Under the pieces are notes generated by a model. That model had not been told where the DNA came from. It ran no database searches and saw nothing but the letters and a program-made list of their open reading frames with translations. A stretch of 64,000 bases of DNA, from the NCBI RefSeq assembly GCF_023161665.1, contig NZ_JALNTW010000013.1:57634-121633 (forward strand), written 5' to 3'. Position 1 is the stretch's first letter; the number at the start of each line of letters is the position of its first letter. The stretch comes from Shewanella sp. 1CM18E. GTDB lineage: Bacteria > Pseudomonadota > Gammaproteobacteria > Enterobacterales > Shewanellaceae. Positions 34,519 to 43,860 of this stretch are shown here, piece by piece. A program made the translations under genes and the position numbers.

Positions 34519-36408
34519 ATGAGCGCGAAAAATAAGCTTCTGCTTTCGATAGGGCTATTGATTTCTTTTATTATTTCTTTTGTTTCAATATTGGGTTATG
34601 TGCAAGTAAGTAACTCATCTACTAATAGCTACCAGCATGACCTTTCTAATACTGCATCGCTTATTTCTGCTGCTATAGAGCAAAAGGTCAATACTTACTT
34701 TACCAGCTTGGAAGCGCTGGCCGCTTCTTTAGAAGTCATCAACGGCGAAGTGGTTGTTGATGAGCAAGCTGTTAACGCTCTGATTAAAAGTAATGAGCGG
34801 TTAGATATTTCAAATTACTTTATTGGTTTACCTGATGGTTCAATGTATGACGCTCTCTCTAAGGGACTGCACCCAACATTTAACGCAGCTTCGCAGCAAC
34901 GAGAGTGGTACATAAAAGGCATGACGGGTTTAGATCGCGTAGTGACTACACCGTTCAAAGCCAGCTCCGGTAATATGTCCATTTCGTTGGCTGTGCCTAT
35001 CAAGCACCAAGGGCAGGTTATTGGCTTGGTCGGATTAAGTTTATTAATGGATGATTTAACAGCATTTATTAATCAATTAAGCACAGGTGATAATATTTTC
35101 GTATCCCGTGATGATGGCTTCATGATGGCGGCTTATGATGCTGATCTGGTTGGAGAAAACCTATTTGAACTGCGTCCTTCATATAAAGCACATGCTGCAA
35201 AGCTAACGAGTTCACACTCCTATAATCTTCCAGGTCGAGGTGAATATTATGTGGTTTCTGCTAAGTCTGAGGTACTTAACTGGACTGTTTGGGCATTTTC
35301 CAGCTGGCAAGATATCAATCAAACATCAAAAGATGCGGTGATCAGCAATCTGGTTTCAGGCTTAATCTTTATTATTATTGGTATTGTTGGGGTGTCGTTG
35401 CTGATACAGAGATTAATGTATCAACCTATCGGTGGTGAGCCTAAAGAAATCGAAGCGTTAGTAGATAAAATTGCCAATGGTGATCTTACTGAAATACCTC
35501 AAGTTAATAGTAATTCTGTTGGTGTATACCGCTCAACATTATTAATGGCAGCCAAACTGAAGGAAATGATTGCCGACATCAATGACTCGTCGAAACAGTT
35601 GATTGGAGCTTCAGGGCAGTTAGAGCAATCTTCTACCAAGGTCGATAATTCCTGTCAGCTGCAAATGAGTCAACTTGAGCAGGTGGCAACGGCGATGAAT
35701 GAGATGACGGCGACTGTTGCGGAGGTGGCACAAAGTGCAGTGGAAGCCTCTAGCTCTTCCACAGATGTGAATACTCGTTCGCAGCAGGGGCTGAGTCTTG
35801 TTGCCGATATGAATACTGATATTTCGCGTCTATCGGCTGATATTTTAAAAGTGCAAAATGTGATCCGCAGTGTACACGCAGAAACTGAAAACGTTGGCGG
35901 CATTTTAGATGTTATTCGTGGCATTGCTGACCAAACTAACCTGTTGGCGTTAAATGCGGCGATTGAGGCCGCGCGTGCTGGCGAACATGGTCGAGGTTTC
36001 GCCGTTGTTGCCGATGAAGTACGTTCTTTGGCGACTAAAACACAGCAAAGTACTAATGAAATCCAGACAATGATTAGCTTGTTGCAAGAGCGAGCAACGC
36101 AGTCAGTGTCATTAATGGAAGAGAATGCAAATAGTGCGCAGAAGACTTCGAGTATGGCGGAGCAAACAAGCTTGGCGTTACAAGCTATTCAAACTGAAAT
36201 CCAACGAGTTCAAGATATGAATCATCAAATAGCTACAGCCTCAGAGCAGCAATCTCAAGTGGCTATGGAGATGAATCAAAGTGTTGTAACAGTCAATGAC
36301 CTCGCGAGAGATACTTCGATAGATGTGCAGACCAACGCTAAGACTTCTGAATCGCTAAACGCGATGGCGATAAGACTGCGAGATAGTGTTAGTAGCTTTA
36401 AGCTTTAA
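34519..36408 (+). CDS. Methyl-accepting chemotaxis protein, dCache-type
   Basis: A 629-residue chemoreceptor. Span 1 (about 8-28) and span 2 (about 280-302) bracket a periplasmic double-Cache domain of about 240 residues, with FIGLPDGSMYDAL, QREWYIKGM and SISLAVPIKHQGQVIGLVGLSLLMDDL. A HAMP-like segment with a PIGGEP bend follows, then the signalling domain with the hairpin tip IADQTNLLALNAAIEAARAGEHGRGFAVVADEVR (about 475-508 in all). The tip is intact, so it should couple to CheA/CheW. The ATG at 34519 is preferred to a TTG nine codons upstream. dCache domains of this kind often bind amino acids or organic acids; the ligand is unknown. It stands alone. Confidence 0.93.
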   Translation: MSAKNKLLLSIGLLISFIISFVSILGYVQVSNSSTNSYQHDLSNTASLISAAIEQKVNTYFTSLEALAASLEVINGEVVVDEQAVNALIKSNERLDISNYFIGLPDGSMYDALSKGLHPTFNAASQQREWYIKGMTGLDRVVTTPFKASSGNMSISLAVPIKHQGQVIGLVGLSLLMDDLTAFINQLSTGDNIFVSRDDGFMMAAYDADLVGENLFELRPSYKAHAAKLTSSHSYNLPGRGEYYVVSAKSEVLNWTVWAFSSWQDINQTSKDAVISNLVSGLIFIIIGIVGVSLLIQRLMYQPIGGEPKEIEALVDKIANGDLTEIPQVNSNSVGVYRSTLLMAAKLKEMIADINDSSKQLIGASGQLEQSSTKVDNSCQLQMSQLEQVATAMNEMTATVAEVAQSAVEASSSSTDVNTRSQQGLSLVADMNTDISRLSADILKVQNVIRSVHAETENVGGILDVIRGIADQTNLLALNAAIEAARAGEHGRGFAVVADEVRSLATKTQQSTNEIQTMISLLQERATQSVSLMEENANSAQKTSSMAEQTSLALQAIQTEIQRVQDMNHQIATASEQQSQVAMEMNQSVVTVNDLARDTSIDVQTNAKTSESLNAMAIRLRDSVSSFKL

Positions 36409-36429
36409 CTTTACTTGTTTCAGAAAACA

Positions 36430-36452
36430 GTAGGTGTGCATTGCACGCCTAC
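36430..36452. terminator. Hairpin between chemoreceptor and XRE genes
   Basis: Arms gtaggtgtgca and tgcacgcctac pair with one wobble. On the minus strand it is followed by TGTTTTC. It probably ends one or both convergent transcripts. Confidence 0.55.
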
Positions 36453-36459
36453 TTACCGA

Positions 36460-36675
36460 TTAGCTTGGACTCGTCTCTAGTTCTGTTTCATCTTCGAAAA
36501 TCGCTTCTATTGGAGTGTTAAATAGCCGAGCAATTTTAAAAGCTAAAGGCAAACTTGGGTCGTACTTGCCTTTTTCTATAGCGTTGATGGTTTGGCGCGA
36601 TACTTCGAGCTTTTCTGCTAAGTCGGCCTGGGTCCAGTCGCGCTCGGCTCTGAGCACTTTTAGACGGTTTTTCAT
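36460..36675 (-). CDS. XRE-family helix-turn-helix regulator
   Basis: A 71-residue Cro/CI-type DNA-binding protein with one HTH domain: LKVLRAERDWTQADLAEKL, EVSRQTINAIEKGKYDPSLP and LAFKIARLFNTPIEAIFEDE. It matches the small YozG-like group, in which the regulator is coded beside a membrane protein of unknown function. Here it overlaps the membrane protein gene by four bases (ATGA). It probably controls its own operon through the repeats upstream at 37130-37214. Confidence 0.92.
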   Translation of the reverse strand: MKNRLKVLRAERDWTQADLAEKLEVSRQTINAIEKGKYDPSLPLAFKIARLFNTPIEAIFEDETELETSPS

Positions 36676-37091
36676 CGGTAATTAATCCTTCCTTTAATAA
36701 TGCCTACCATATAGGTCAAGGCCATCAACGCAATGAGATAAGCAGCATTGAGAGGGGGCACTGTAGCGCCATTTTCCAAAATTGAATAGCTGGAAAAGCA
36801 GATAATGGTCACGCCCACAGATAAAGCTAAAGCGTCTAATTGCACTTTACGCTCCATTTCATCGAGTTGGATTAAGAAGTGGCGATAACTGACCAGCATG
36901 GCAATGCCTATTAATGTGTGCAGGCTGAAGACGATAGTAAGAATGACACCGTTAAGTTGTTCACCTTCGGTTAGATAGGTACTGAGCATTAAGGTGGCTG
37001 CCCACAATAGCGCTAATAAATTCACGCGGTTGGCATTTTTTAGATCGCGTTTGGGTAATCCTTTAGCGCATATCGCATCGAGTATCTTCAT
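36672..37091 (-). CDS. Four-span membrane protein paired with XRE regulator
   Basis: A 139-residue integral membrane protein with four hydrophobic segments (about 24-42, 48-68, 87-104 and 114-132). The second loop carries a charged stretch, LIQLDEMERKVQLDALAL, similar to DUF2178-like proteins often found beside small XRE regulators. The function is unknown. It is the first gene of a two-gene leftward operon; the regulator start overlaps its stop. The leader region contains three copies of a repeated element described separately. Confidence 0.75.
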   Translation of the reverse strand: MKILDAICAKGLPKRDLKNANRVNLLALLWAATLMLSTYLTEGEQLNGVILTIVFSLHTLIGIAMLVSYRHFLIQLDEMERKVQLDALALSVGVTIICFSSYSILENGATVPPLNAAYLIALMALTYMVGIIKGRINYR

Positions 37092-37129
37092 GTGACTGTT
37101 CCTTGTGTTTTGGCTAGGTGCTTCATTTA

Positions 37130-37214
37130 ATGTAAAGCTTGCTTGACTTAAAACTTAGCTAAGCAGGTAATCAAAGTCAAGCTTACTTTACTTTAAGTTT
37201 GCTTGGCTTTACAT
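37130..37214. promoter_or_regulatory. Three repeated elements, probable operator of the XRE operon
   Basis: Three 18-base copies share GTAAAG at one end and ACTT at the other: GTAAAGCTTGCTTGACTT at 37132-37149 on the plus strand, and on the minus strand at 37174-37191 (15 of 18 bases the same) and 37195-37212. The outer ends also form a perfect inverted repeat, ATGTAAAGC (37130-37138) with GCTTTACAT (37206-37214). It lies just before the membrane protein gene, where its promoter should be. Confidence 0.6.
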
Positions 37215-37280
37215 GGTGTGGACAAGGAATTGAGTAATTCTCATTATTTTATCAGAGCACTTCTAGCTTAATATGAAACG

Positions 37281-37308
37281 AAAAATCCCAGTCGAAGCTG
37301 GGATTTTT
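37281..37308 (-). terminator. Rho-independent terminator of pckA
   Basis: Arms aaaaatcccag and ctgggattttt around tcgaag, placed about 60 bases past the pckA stop. T runs are present on both strands. Confidence 0.9.
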
Positions 37309-37366
37309 ATTGGCAAACCGAGTTATGCTCAGTACAGCAGGCTAGCTGTTGTCTGAGCATTTTTGA

Positions 37367-38908
37367 TTATGCATTAGGGCCTGCGTCTTTGATTGAGTCA
37401 GGTACCTGATACTTTTCAAAGTTTGCCTCAAAGCTTTCAGCAAGGTGCTGTGCAAATTCAGCATATTTAGCTTTATCTTCCCAAGTGTTAATCGGGTTAA
37501 GTAGTTTGCTATCTACGCCAGCAACGGCAACCGGTACATGCAGGTTAAGTTTTTCTAAGTATTCAGTTTCTACATCTTTTAGTTCACCAGAAACAATTGC
37601 ATCAACAATCGCGCGAGTGGTCGGGATGTCGAAACGCTTACCAATACCGTGGGGGCCGCCAGTCCAACCCGTGTTTACAAGGTAAACTTGGCTGCCAAAA
37701 GATTCGATGCGCTTCATTAGTAGCTCGGCATAAACACCTGCTGGGCGTGGGAAGAAAGGTGCACCAAAACACGTTGAGAAGGTTGACTGAATCGCGGCTG
37801 TTGAGCCCATTTCAGTTGAACCTACTTTGGCTGTGTAACCTGACAAAAAGTGATAGGCGGCTTGTTCTTTAGTTAGCTTAGACACAGGTGGTAGTACACC
37901 TGAAACGTCACAAGTTAAGAACACTACTGCGTGTGGTTCTGCACCACAGTTATCAAGTTTACGTTGAGCAATATGCTCAAGTGGGTATGCTGCACGAGTG
38001 TTTTCGGTCAAGCTAGAGTTGGTATAGTCCGGTACGCGGTTTTCATCGGTAACTACGTTTTCTAACACAGTACCAAAGCGGATAGCATCCCAGATCACCG
38101 GCTCGTTTTTCTGGCTTAGATCGATACATTTGGCGTAGCAACCGCCTTCAATATTGAATACGCCACCAGGTGCCCAGCCGTGTTCATCATCGCCGATAAG
38201 AAAACGCTTAGGATCTGCTGACAATGTTGTTTTACCAGTACCGGAAAGGCCGAAGAATAGCGTTGTATCGCCGTCTTCACCAACATTAGCAGAGCAATGC
38301 ATTGGCAATACACCTTTGGCTGGCAGTAAGAAATTTTGCACCGAGAACATCGACTTTTTCATTTCGCCAGCATATTTAAGGCCAGCTAGTAGCACTTTAC
38401 GCTCGGCGAAATTAATAATTACGGTAGCATCAGAATGGGTTCCGTCGCGCTCAGGCACACATTCAAATTCAGGTGCGTTCATGATCTGCCATACTGGCTT
38501 GTCACTGGCGTTGAACGCTTGTGGTACGATGAATAAGTTACGCGCAAACAGCTGATGCCAAGCATACTGAGTCGTCACTCTTACCGGTTGGTAGTGCTCG
38601 GCACTTGCACCGACTTCTAGCTCAGAAACGAACGTATCTTTATCTGCTAAATAGGCTTCAACACGTTCCCAAAGCGCGTTAAAAGCGACAGCTTCAAAAG
38701 GCTTGTTAACCGCTCCCCATTCAATATCAGCTTCAGAGTTTGGCTCTTTGACGATAAAGCGGTCATTTGGCGAACGGCCTGAACGTGCGCCCGTTTTAGC
38801 AACAAGCGCTCCATTAGCTGTTAATTCGCCTTCACCGCGCGCCAATGCAAGCTCGACTAGCTGGCCTGTGGAAAGGTTTAGGTACTCGCGGTTTGATCCA
38901 TCCGCCAT
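37367..38908 (-). CDS. pckA: Phosphoenolpyruvate carboxykinase (ATP) PckA
   Basis: A 513-residue ATP-dependent enzyme converting oxaloacetate to phosphoenolpyruvate, the entry step of gluconeogenesis. The kinase-1a P-loop is GLSGTGKTTLSADP (about 240), with kinase-2 FLIGDDEHGW next to it; the substrate site includes TGARSGRSPNDRFIV near the N-terminus and NTGWTGGPHGIGKRF near the C-terminus. The start at 38908 gives the standard length and has GGAG upstream; an alternative ATG at 38935 adds nine residues with a poor site. It stands alone with its own terminator, next to hslO-hslR as in many relatives. Confidence 0.95.
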   Translation of the reverse strand: MADGSNREYLNLSTGQLVELALARGEGELTANGALVAKTGARSGRSPNDRFIVKEPNSEADIEWGAVNKPFEAVAFNALWERVEAYLADKDTFVSELEVGASAEHYQPVRVTTQYAWHQLFARNLFIVPQAFNASDKPVWQIMNAPEFECVPERDGTHSDATVIINFAERKVLLAGLKYAGEMKKSMFSVQNFLLPAKGVLPMHCSANVGEDGDTTLFFGLSGTGKTTLSADPKRFLIGDDEHGWAPGGVFNIEGGCYAKCIDLSQKNEPVIWDAIRFGTVLENVVTDENRVPDYTNSSLTENTRAAYPLEHIAQRKLDNCGAEPHAVVFLTCDVSGVLPPVSKLTKEQAAYHFLSGYTAKVGSTEMGSTAAIQSTFSTCFGAPFFPRPAGVYAELLMKRIESFGSQVYLVNTGWTGGPHGIGKRFDIPTTRAIVDAIVSGELKDVETEYLEKLNLHVPVAVAGVDSKLLNPINTWEDKAKYAEFAQHLAESFEANFEKYQVPDSIKDAGPNA

Positions 38909-39105
38909 AGGTAAGGTCTCCATCTTTGAGGTCATAGTCTGTTGCTGATCTTTAATGCCAGCTTTCTGTATTAGCCGATTGTAACGTATGCAGCGATTAA
39001 AATGTGTTGCAGTTCAAAAAAAATGCGAAAAAGTGACTTGAGACTGTAAATAGTGTCGTAAAACTATGTTAAGCGACGGGAGGAGGAGAGAAATATTGAT
39101 ACAAG

Positions 39106-39131
39106 AAAGGCGCCGAGAAGGGCGCCTTTTT
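39106..39131 (-). terminator. Terminator of the hslR-hslO operon
   Basis: Arms aaaggcgcc and ggcgccttt around a six-base loop, about 30 bases after the hslO stop. The minus-strand tail is CTTTCTTG, moderately T-rich. Confidence 0.82.
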
Positions 39132-39161
39132 AACTAAATAGCAAAGTTAGATATTCAGTAT

Positions 39162-40034
39162 TTATTGAGTTACATCGTTGCTTGGAGCGTTAGCGTAGAT
39201 AGCTTCGATATCAATAGAGTCGAAGATATACTTGCTGTTGCAGTATTCACAGCCCATTTCAACCTTACCCACTTCAGCAATAATCGCATCCACTTCTTCT
39301 TTTGAAACGGTACGGATTGCTTTAGCACTGCGCTCTTTTGAGCAAGTACATTTGAAAGTAACCGCTACAGGCTCATATAGGCGTACTTCTTCTTCGTGGT
39401 ATAAACGGTGCAGTACTTCTTCAGCTTCAAGACTAAATAACTCATCTTGCTTAACGGTTTCAGTCAGAATTGATAAGTGGTCAAATTCTTCATTGTGGTT
39501 ACCGTCAGTCGGCAATACTTGTAAGAACATGCCTGCGGCTTGCTTAGTGTCGGCAAATAGCTTGATCTTAGTTGGCAGCTGCTCAGACTGTTGGAAGTAA
39601 TCTTCTAAACACTCTGCTAGGGTGTCTTTTTCTAGACCGACTACACCTTGGTAACGTTCGCCGTCGTTCGGCGTTAACGTGATAACCATGTAGCCTTTGC
39701 CAAACATTTGCTGCAGGCTTGCATCGTCAGCAATTTCACCATCCCAACGTGATACGCCGCGAAGTTGCTGCAGGTTATTACCATTGATAACAGCAAGAGA
39801 TACAGGACCGTCGCCTTGCAATTGAATGCTGATGTCGCCGCTAAATTTTAGCGTAGCAGTCAATAGTGACGTAGACGCCATTAACTCACCCAGTACTTTT
39901 TGGATGGCTAGCGGGTAGTCATGGGCTGAGATGACTTCTTGATAGCTGCTTTCAAGTTGAACTAGCTCTCCGCGAACGCTGGCGTTTTCGAAAAGGTAGC
40001 GGTATAGATTGTCTTTACTCATTTTCTCTGTCAT
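39162..40034 (-). CDS. hslO: Redox-regulated chaperone Hsp33
   Basis: A 290-residue chaperone activated by oxidation and heat. The C-terminal zinc switch has all four Cys, CTC in VTFKCTCSKERS and CEYC in EMGCEYCNSKY, arranged C-x-C...C-x2-C. The N-terminal substrate-binding domain has DNLYRYLFENASVRGELVQL. When oxidised by peroxide or hypochlorite, the Cys form disulfides, zinc is released and the protein holds unfolding clients. The start could also be the ATG four codons in (40022). It follows hslR by 16 bases in one operon. Confidence 0.95.
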   Translation of the reverse strand: MTEKMSKDNLYRYLFENASVRGELVQLESSYQEVISAHDYPLAIQKVLGELMASTSLLTATLKFSGDISIQLQGDGPVSLAVINGNNLQQLRGVSRWDGEIADDASLQQMFGKGYMVITLTPNDGERYQGVVGLEKDTLAECLEDYFQQSEQLPTKIKLFADTKQAAGMFLQVLPTDGNHNEEFDHLSILTETVKQDELFSLEAEEVLHRLYHEEEVRLYEPVAVTFKCTCSKERSAKAIRTVSKEEVDAIIAEVGKVEMGCEYCNSKYIFDSIDIEAIYANAPSNDVTQ

Positions 40035-40050
40035 AACAGTTTTCCAATTT

Positions 40051-40449
40051 TTAGCTTTCTTTAAAGCGCATAATTTGACGACGTTGCTTCTTATCAGGCT
40101 TTTGAGCTGGTGCCGGATTATTAAGAATGTTCAAGCGTCGTTGCTCAGCATAGGTTTCTCGCTTGGCTATGCTTTGCGGTGTTTCTTCATAAAGGGTTTG
40201 TGCAATAGACCCTTTTTGGCGATATTCAGATAATTGTTTTATGACGATCTCTTTTTCGTCATGTCCTTGCCGTAATCTAATCGTGGCACCGACTTCAGCA
40301 AATTTACTCGATTTAGTACGTTGGCCGTTGTAGTGTACTTTACCACCATTGATCATCTCTTTTGAGATGGCACGGGTTTTATAAAAACGTGCAGCCCAAA
40401 GCCATTTATCAAGCCGGACTTTGAACACTTGTTGTTCGTTGTCGTTCAT
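40051..40449 (-). CDS. hslR: Ribosome-associated heat shock protein Hsp15
   Basis: A 132-residue S4-domain protein (E. coli Hsp15 has 133). The RNA-binding S4 fold is VRLDKWLWAARFYKTRAISKE, followed by INGGKVHYNGQRTKSSKFAEVG; the C-terminus is basic and ends KKQRRQIMRFKES. Hsp15 frees stalled 50S subunits still carrying peptidyl-tRNA after heat shock. The ATG at 40449 has GGAG six bases upstream and is preferred over an ATG nine codons earlier. It is the first gene of hslR-hslO, facing away from the secretion operon. Confidence 0.94.
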   Translation of the reverse strand: MNDNEQQVFKVRLDKWLWAARFYKTRAISKEMINGGKVHYNGQRTKSSKFAEVGATIRLRQGHDEKEIVIKQLSEYRQKGSIAQTLYEETPQSIAKRETYAEQRRLNILNNPAPAQKPDKKQRRQIMRFKES

Positions 40450-40719
40450 GAACGACTCCAGTAGTAAATTAAGCATAGGTAAAGTAGGGGGAACTTCACA
40501 AGCTCAGCAAGAATATACAAATCTTTACGCTCTTACTGGCAAAATAGTGGCAAGCTTCACACCCTTTTAAGGCGCGTAAAGTTAGCATATTTGTCCAAAT
40601 ATCGCCAACATTGCTGCTGTTATGGGCTTGTTGCAATACGCTGTGTGGGGTAGCATGAGTCAGGTTTCAAAAAATTACTATAAACAGAACAGAGACCTGT
40701 ACATAAGGTCCAAATAAAT

Positions 40720-41640
40720 ATGGATTTATTAGATAAATTTTTAACGAAAGCGGCTGGAGTACCTCAAAAGCCAGTTAGCACAGCAATATTTAGCCTCGGA
40801 GTATTAATCGCTCTGTATTTGCTCGCGCAAATGACTTGGAAACTTATTCCTAATGACTCAGCTCCTACGCGCTGGGTACCTACGCCTGTCTCAAGCAGCT
40901 CTCCTGGGCAAGTCAATGTACTTGGTCTGCAACAACTTTCATTATTTGGTAAAGCAGACGCTGAAGGCGCTAAACCTAAAGCGGCACCGGTAGAAGAAAT
41001 TATTACCGATGCACCTAAGACTTCTTTATCAATTCAGTTAACTGGTGTGGTTGCTTCTACAACCGAAAAGAAGGGCCTTGCTGTTATCGCTTCAAGCGGC
41101 AGCCAAGATACCTACAGTTTAGGTGACAAGATTAAAGGTACATCCGCTTCACTAAAAGAAGTCTATGCCGACCGAATCATCATTACTAATAGCGGCCGTT
41201 ATGAGACGCTAATGTTAGATGGCTTAGAGTACAGCACGAATGGCGCAGCTAATCAGCAATTGCAAAAAGCCAAAAGTGTGTCAAAAGGCAAAACCATTGA
41301 TAACCGTACAAATCGTGCGGTAGCTGCTGAGTTAAGCCAATCACGAGACGAGATTTTAGCGGATCCAAGTAAGATAACTGACTATTTGTCTATTTCACCG
41401 GTTAAAAGTGGCGGTGAATTAGCGGGTTATCGTCTTAATCCGGGTAAAGACAGGGAACTGTTTACTCAAGCAGGTTTCAAAGCAAACGATTTAGCCAAAT
41501 CGATTAATGGCTATGACCTAACGGACATGGGTCAAGCACTAGAAGTAATGGCACAGCTACCAGAGATGACTGAAGTTGCCTTAATGGTTGAGCGAGATAG
41601 CCAGCTGATAGAAATAATGTTTAGTCTGCCGCAGCAATAA
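40720..41640 (+). CDS. gspC: Type II secretion inner-membrane protein GspC
   Basis: A 306-residue bitopic protein linking the inner-membrane platform to the secretin. A short cytoplasmic tail and one span (about 22-38, AIFSLGVLIALYLLAQMTW) precede a linker, the homology region (about 95-165, SIQLTGVVASTTEKKGLAVI) that binds GspD, and a C-terminal PDZ domain (about 225-300, GYRLNPGKDRELFTQAGFKANDL). It heads a gspC-N operon with no other gene inserted. The 270-base region upstream, shared with hslR, should hold the promoter. Confidence 0.95.
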   Translation: MDLLDKFLTKAAGVPQKPVSTAIFSLGVLIALYLLAQMTWKLIPNDSAPTRWVPTPVSSSSPGQVNVLGLQQLSLFGKADAEGAKPKAAPVEEIITDAPKTSLSIQLTGVVASTTEKKGLAVIASSGSQDTYSLGDKIKGTSASLKEVYADRIIITNSGRYETLMLDGLEYSTNGAANQQLQKAKSVSKGKTIDNRTNRAVAAELSQSRDEILADPSKITDYLSISPVKSGGELAGYRLNPGKDRELFTQAGFKANDLAKSINGYDLTDMGQALEVMAQLPEMTEVALMVERDSQLIEIMFSLPQQ

Positions 41641-41724
41641 TTGCGCTGTAGAGATAACAATAAAATTTTGCAGTAATACACATTAGTATTCGCGGCAACG
41701 AAAGGGTTTAGGGGAAGTAAAACA

Positions 41725-43860
41725 ATGAATAATAAGCGGATTAGACGCAGACTAATCGCCGGTATGGTTATGGGGGCTTCATTATTAGCACCTCAACTTG
41801 CTTGGTCTGAGCAATATGCGGCTAACTTTAAGGGCACGGATATTCAAGAGTTTATCAATATCGTTGGTAAAAACTTGAACCGGACTATTATTGTCGACCC
41901 AACGGTTCGCGGTAAAATTAATGTGCGTAGTTATGATCTACTTAACGACGAACAATATTACCAATTCTTCCTCAACGTACTGCAAGTATATGGTTACGCC
42001 GTTGTCGAAATGGACAACAACATCATCAAGGTGATCAAAGATAAAGACGCCAAAACGGCATCTATTCGTGTTGCTGACGATAATGCACCGGGTCTAGGCG
42101 ATGAGATGGTTACCCGCATTGTTGCGCTATACAACACAGAAGCTAAGCAGCTTGCCCCATTATTACGTCAGCTAAACGATAATGCTGGCGGCGGTAACGT
42201 AGTGAACTACGATCCATCAAACGTACTAATGATTTCTGGCCGTGCGGCGGTAGTGAACAAGTTAGTTGAAATCGTTCGCCGCGTTGACAAACAAGGTGAT
42301 ACAGCCGTTGAAGTGGTTAAGCTTGAATTCGCCTCTGCGGGCGAGATCGTGCGTATTGTTGATACCCTTTACCGCTCAACAGCTAACCAAGCGCAAATGC
42401 CTGGTCAAGCGCCAAAAGTGGTTGCCGATGAACGCACCAATGCTGTAGTGGTAAGCGGTGATGAAAAGAGCCGTGAGCGTGTAGTTAAGCTAATTAAAAA
42501 CCTTGATGCTGAACAAGCCAACACAGGTAACACTAAAGTTCGCTATTTACGTTATGCCAAGGCCGAAGACTTAGTTGAAGTATTGACTGGCTTTGCTGAA
42601 CAGTTAGTTGATGATAAAGGCGCGCCACAAGCTGGCGGTGGCAGCAAGCGTCGTAACGAAATCAATATTATGGCTCACACAGATACCAACGCTTTGGTGA
42701 TCAGTGCAGAACCAGATCAAATGCGCACAATTGAAAGTGTGATTAATCAATTAGATATTCGCCGTGCTCAAGTACTTGTAGAAGCCATTATTGTCGAAGT
42801 ATCTGAAGGCGATGACGTTGGCTTTGGTGTGCAGTGGGCCACTGAAGCGGGCGGTGGTACTCAGTTTAACAACTTAGGCCCAACCATTGGCGAGATTGGC
42901 GCAGGTATTTGGCAGGCACAAGGTGAAGAAGGTTCTACCGTGTGTAATGACGGTACCTGTACTGAAAACCCTGACACTCGCGGTGATATTACTTTATTGG
43001 CGCAGGCTTTAGGTAAAGTTAACGGTATGGCTTGGGGCGTGGCAATGGGCGACTTTGGCGCGCTTATTCAAGCGGTTTCAAGCGATACTAAGTCAAACGT
43101 ACTGGCTACTCCATCAATCACTACTCTAGATAACCAAGAAGCCTCATTTATCGTCGGTGACGAAGTACCTATTCTTACTGGTAGCCAAAACTCAAGTAAC
43201 GGCAACAGCAACCCATTCCAAACCGTTGAACGTAAAGAAGTGGGTGTAAAGCTTAAAGTTGTACCACAGGTAAACGAAGGTAATGCAGTTAAGCTAACCA
43301 TTGAACAAGAAGTGTCGGGTATTAATGGTAAAACCGGCGTCGACGTAACCTTTGCGACTCGTCGTTTAACCACAACTGTTATGGCCGATTCTGGTCAAAT
43401 CGTAGTACTTGGTGGTTTGATTAACGAAGAAGTGCAAGAGTCGGTACAGAAAGTACCATTCTTAGGCGATATCCCAATTATTGGTCATCTATTCAAGTCA
43501 TCTTCAAGCGGTAAGAAGAAGAAAAACTTGATGGTATTTATTAAGCCAACCATTATCCGTGATGGCATCACCATGGAAGGCATCGCAGGTCGTAAGTATA
43601 ACTACTTCCGTGCATTGCAGCTTGAGCAACAAGATCGTGGTGTTAACTTGATGCCAAATACTGACGTACCAGTATTGGAGGAGTGGGATCAAGAAGCGTA
43701 TCTACCAGATGACGTGAACGAAGTGCTTAATCGTTATAAAGACGGTAAAGGCTTAGACACTAAGATGCGCGAAACCGATCCAACCCTAAAGAGCATTTCG
43801 AGCAGTAAAGATGCCGATGCAGAAGCAGCCGCAACCGATAAAGATGCAGCAGATGAGTGA
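41725..43860 (+). CDS. gspD: Type II secretion outer-membrane secretin GspD
   Basis: A 711-residue secretin forming the outer-membrane channel. A signal peptide (ending about residue 28, LAWS) precedes N0 (NFKGTDIQEFINIVGKNLNR) and three N domains (to about 350), then the secretin core with VPILTGSQN and the C-terminal VVLGGLINEEV and VPFLGDIPIIGHLF. The last 45 residues are rich in Asp, Lys, Ala and Ser, perhaps a pilotin-binding or unstructured S-domain. Its stop overlaps the gspE start by eight bases. Confidence 0.97.
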   Translation: MNNKRIRRRLIAGMVMGASLLAPQLAWSEQYAANFKGTDIQEFINIVGKNLNRTIIVDPTVRGKINVRSYDLLNDEQYYQFFLNVLQVYGYAVVEMDNNIIKVIKDKDAKTASIRVADDNAPGLGDEMVTRIVALYNTEAKQLAPLLRQLNDNAGGGNVVNYDPSNVLMISGRAAVVNKLVEIVRRVDKQGDTAVEVVKLEFASAGEIVRIVDTLYRSTANQAQMPGQAPKVVADERTNAVVVSGDEKSRERVVKLIKNLDAEQANTGNTKVRYLRYAKAEDLVEVLTGFAEQLVDDKGAPQAGGGSKRRNEINIMAHTDTNALVISAEPDQMRTIESVINQLDIRRAQVLVEAIIVEVSEGDDVGFGVQWATEAGGGTQFNNLGPTIGEIGAGIWQAQGEEGSTVCNDGTCTENPDTRGDITLLAQALGKVNGMAWGVAMGDFGALIQAVSSDTKSNVLATPSITTLDNQEASFIVGDEVPILTGSQNSSNGNSNPFQTVERKEVGVKLKVVPQVNEGNAVKLTIEQEVSGINGKTGVDVTFATRRLTTTVMADSGQIVVLGGLINEEVQESVQKVPFLGDIPIIGHLFKSSSSGKKKKNLMVFIKPTIIRDGITMEGIAGRKYNYFRALQLEQQDRGVNLMPNTDVPVLEEWDQEAYLPDDVNEVLNRYKDGKGLDTKMRETDPTLKSISSSKDADAEAAATDKDAADE

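Noticed and set aside
38154..38555. Open frame opposite pckA
   Set aside because: It is a shadow of the codon pattern of a long conserved gene on the other strand.
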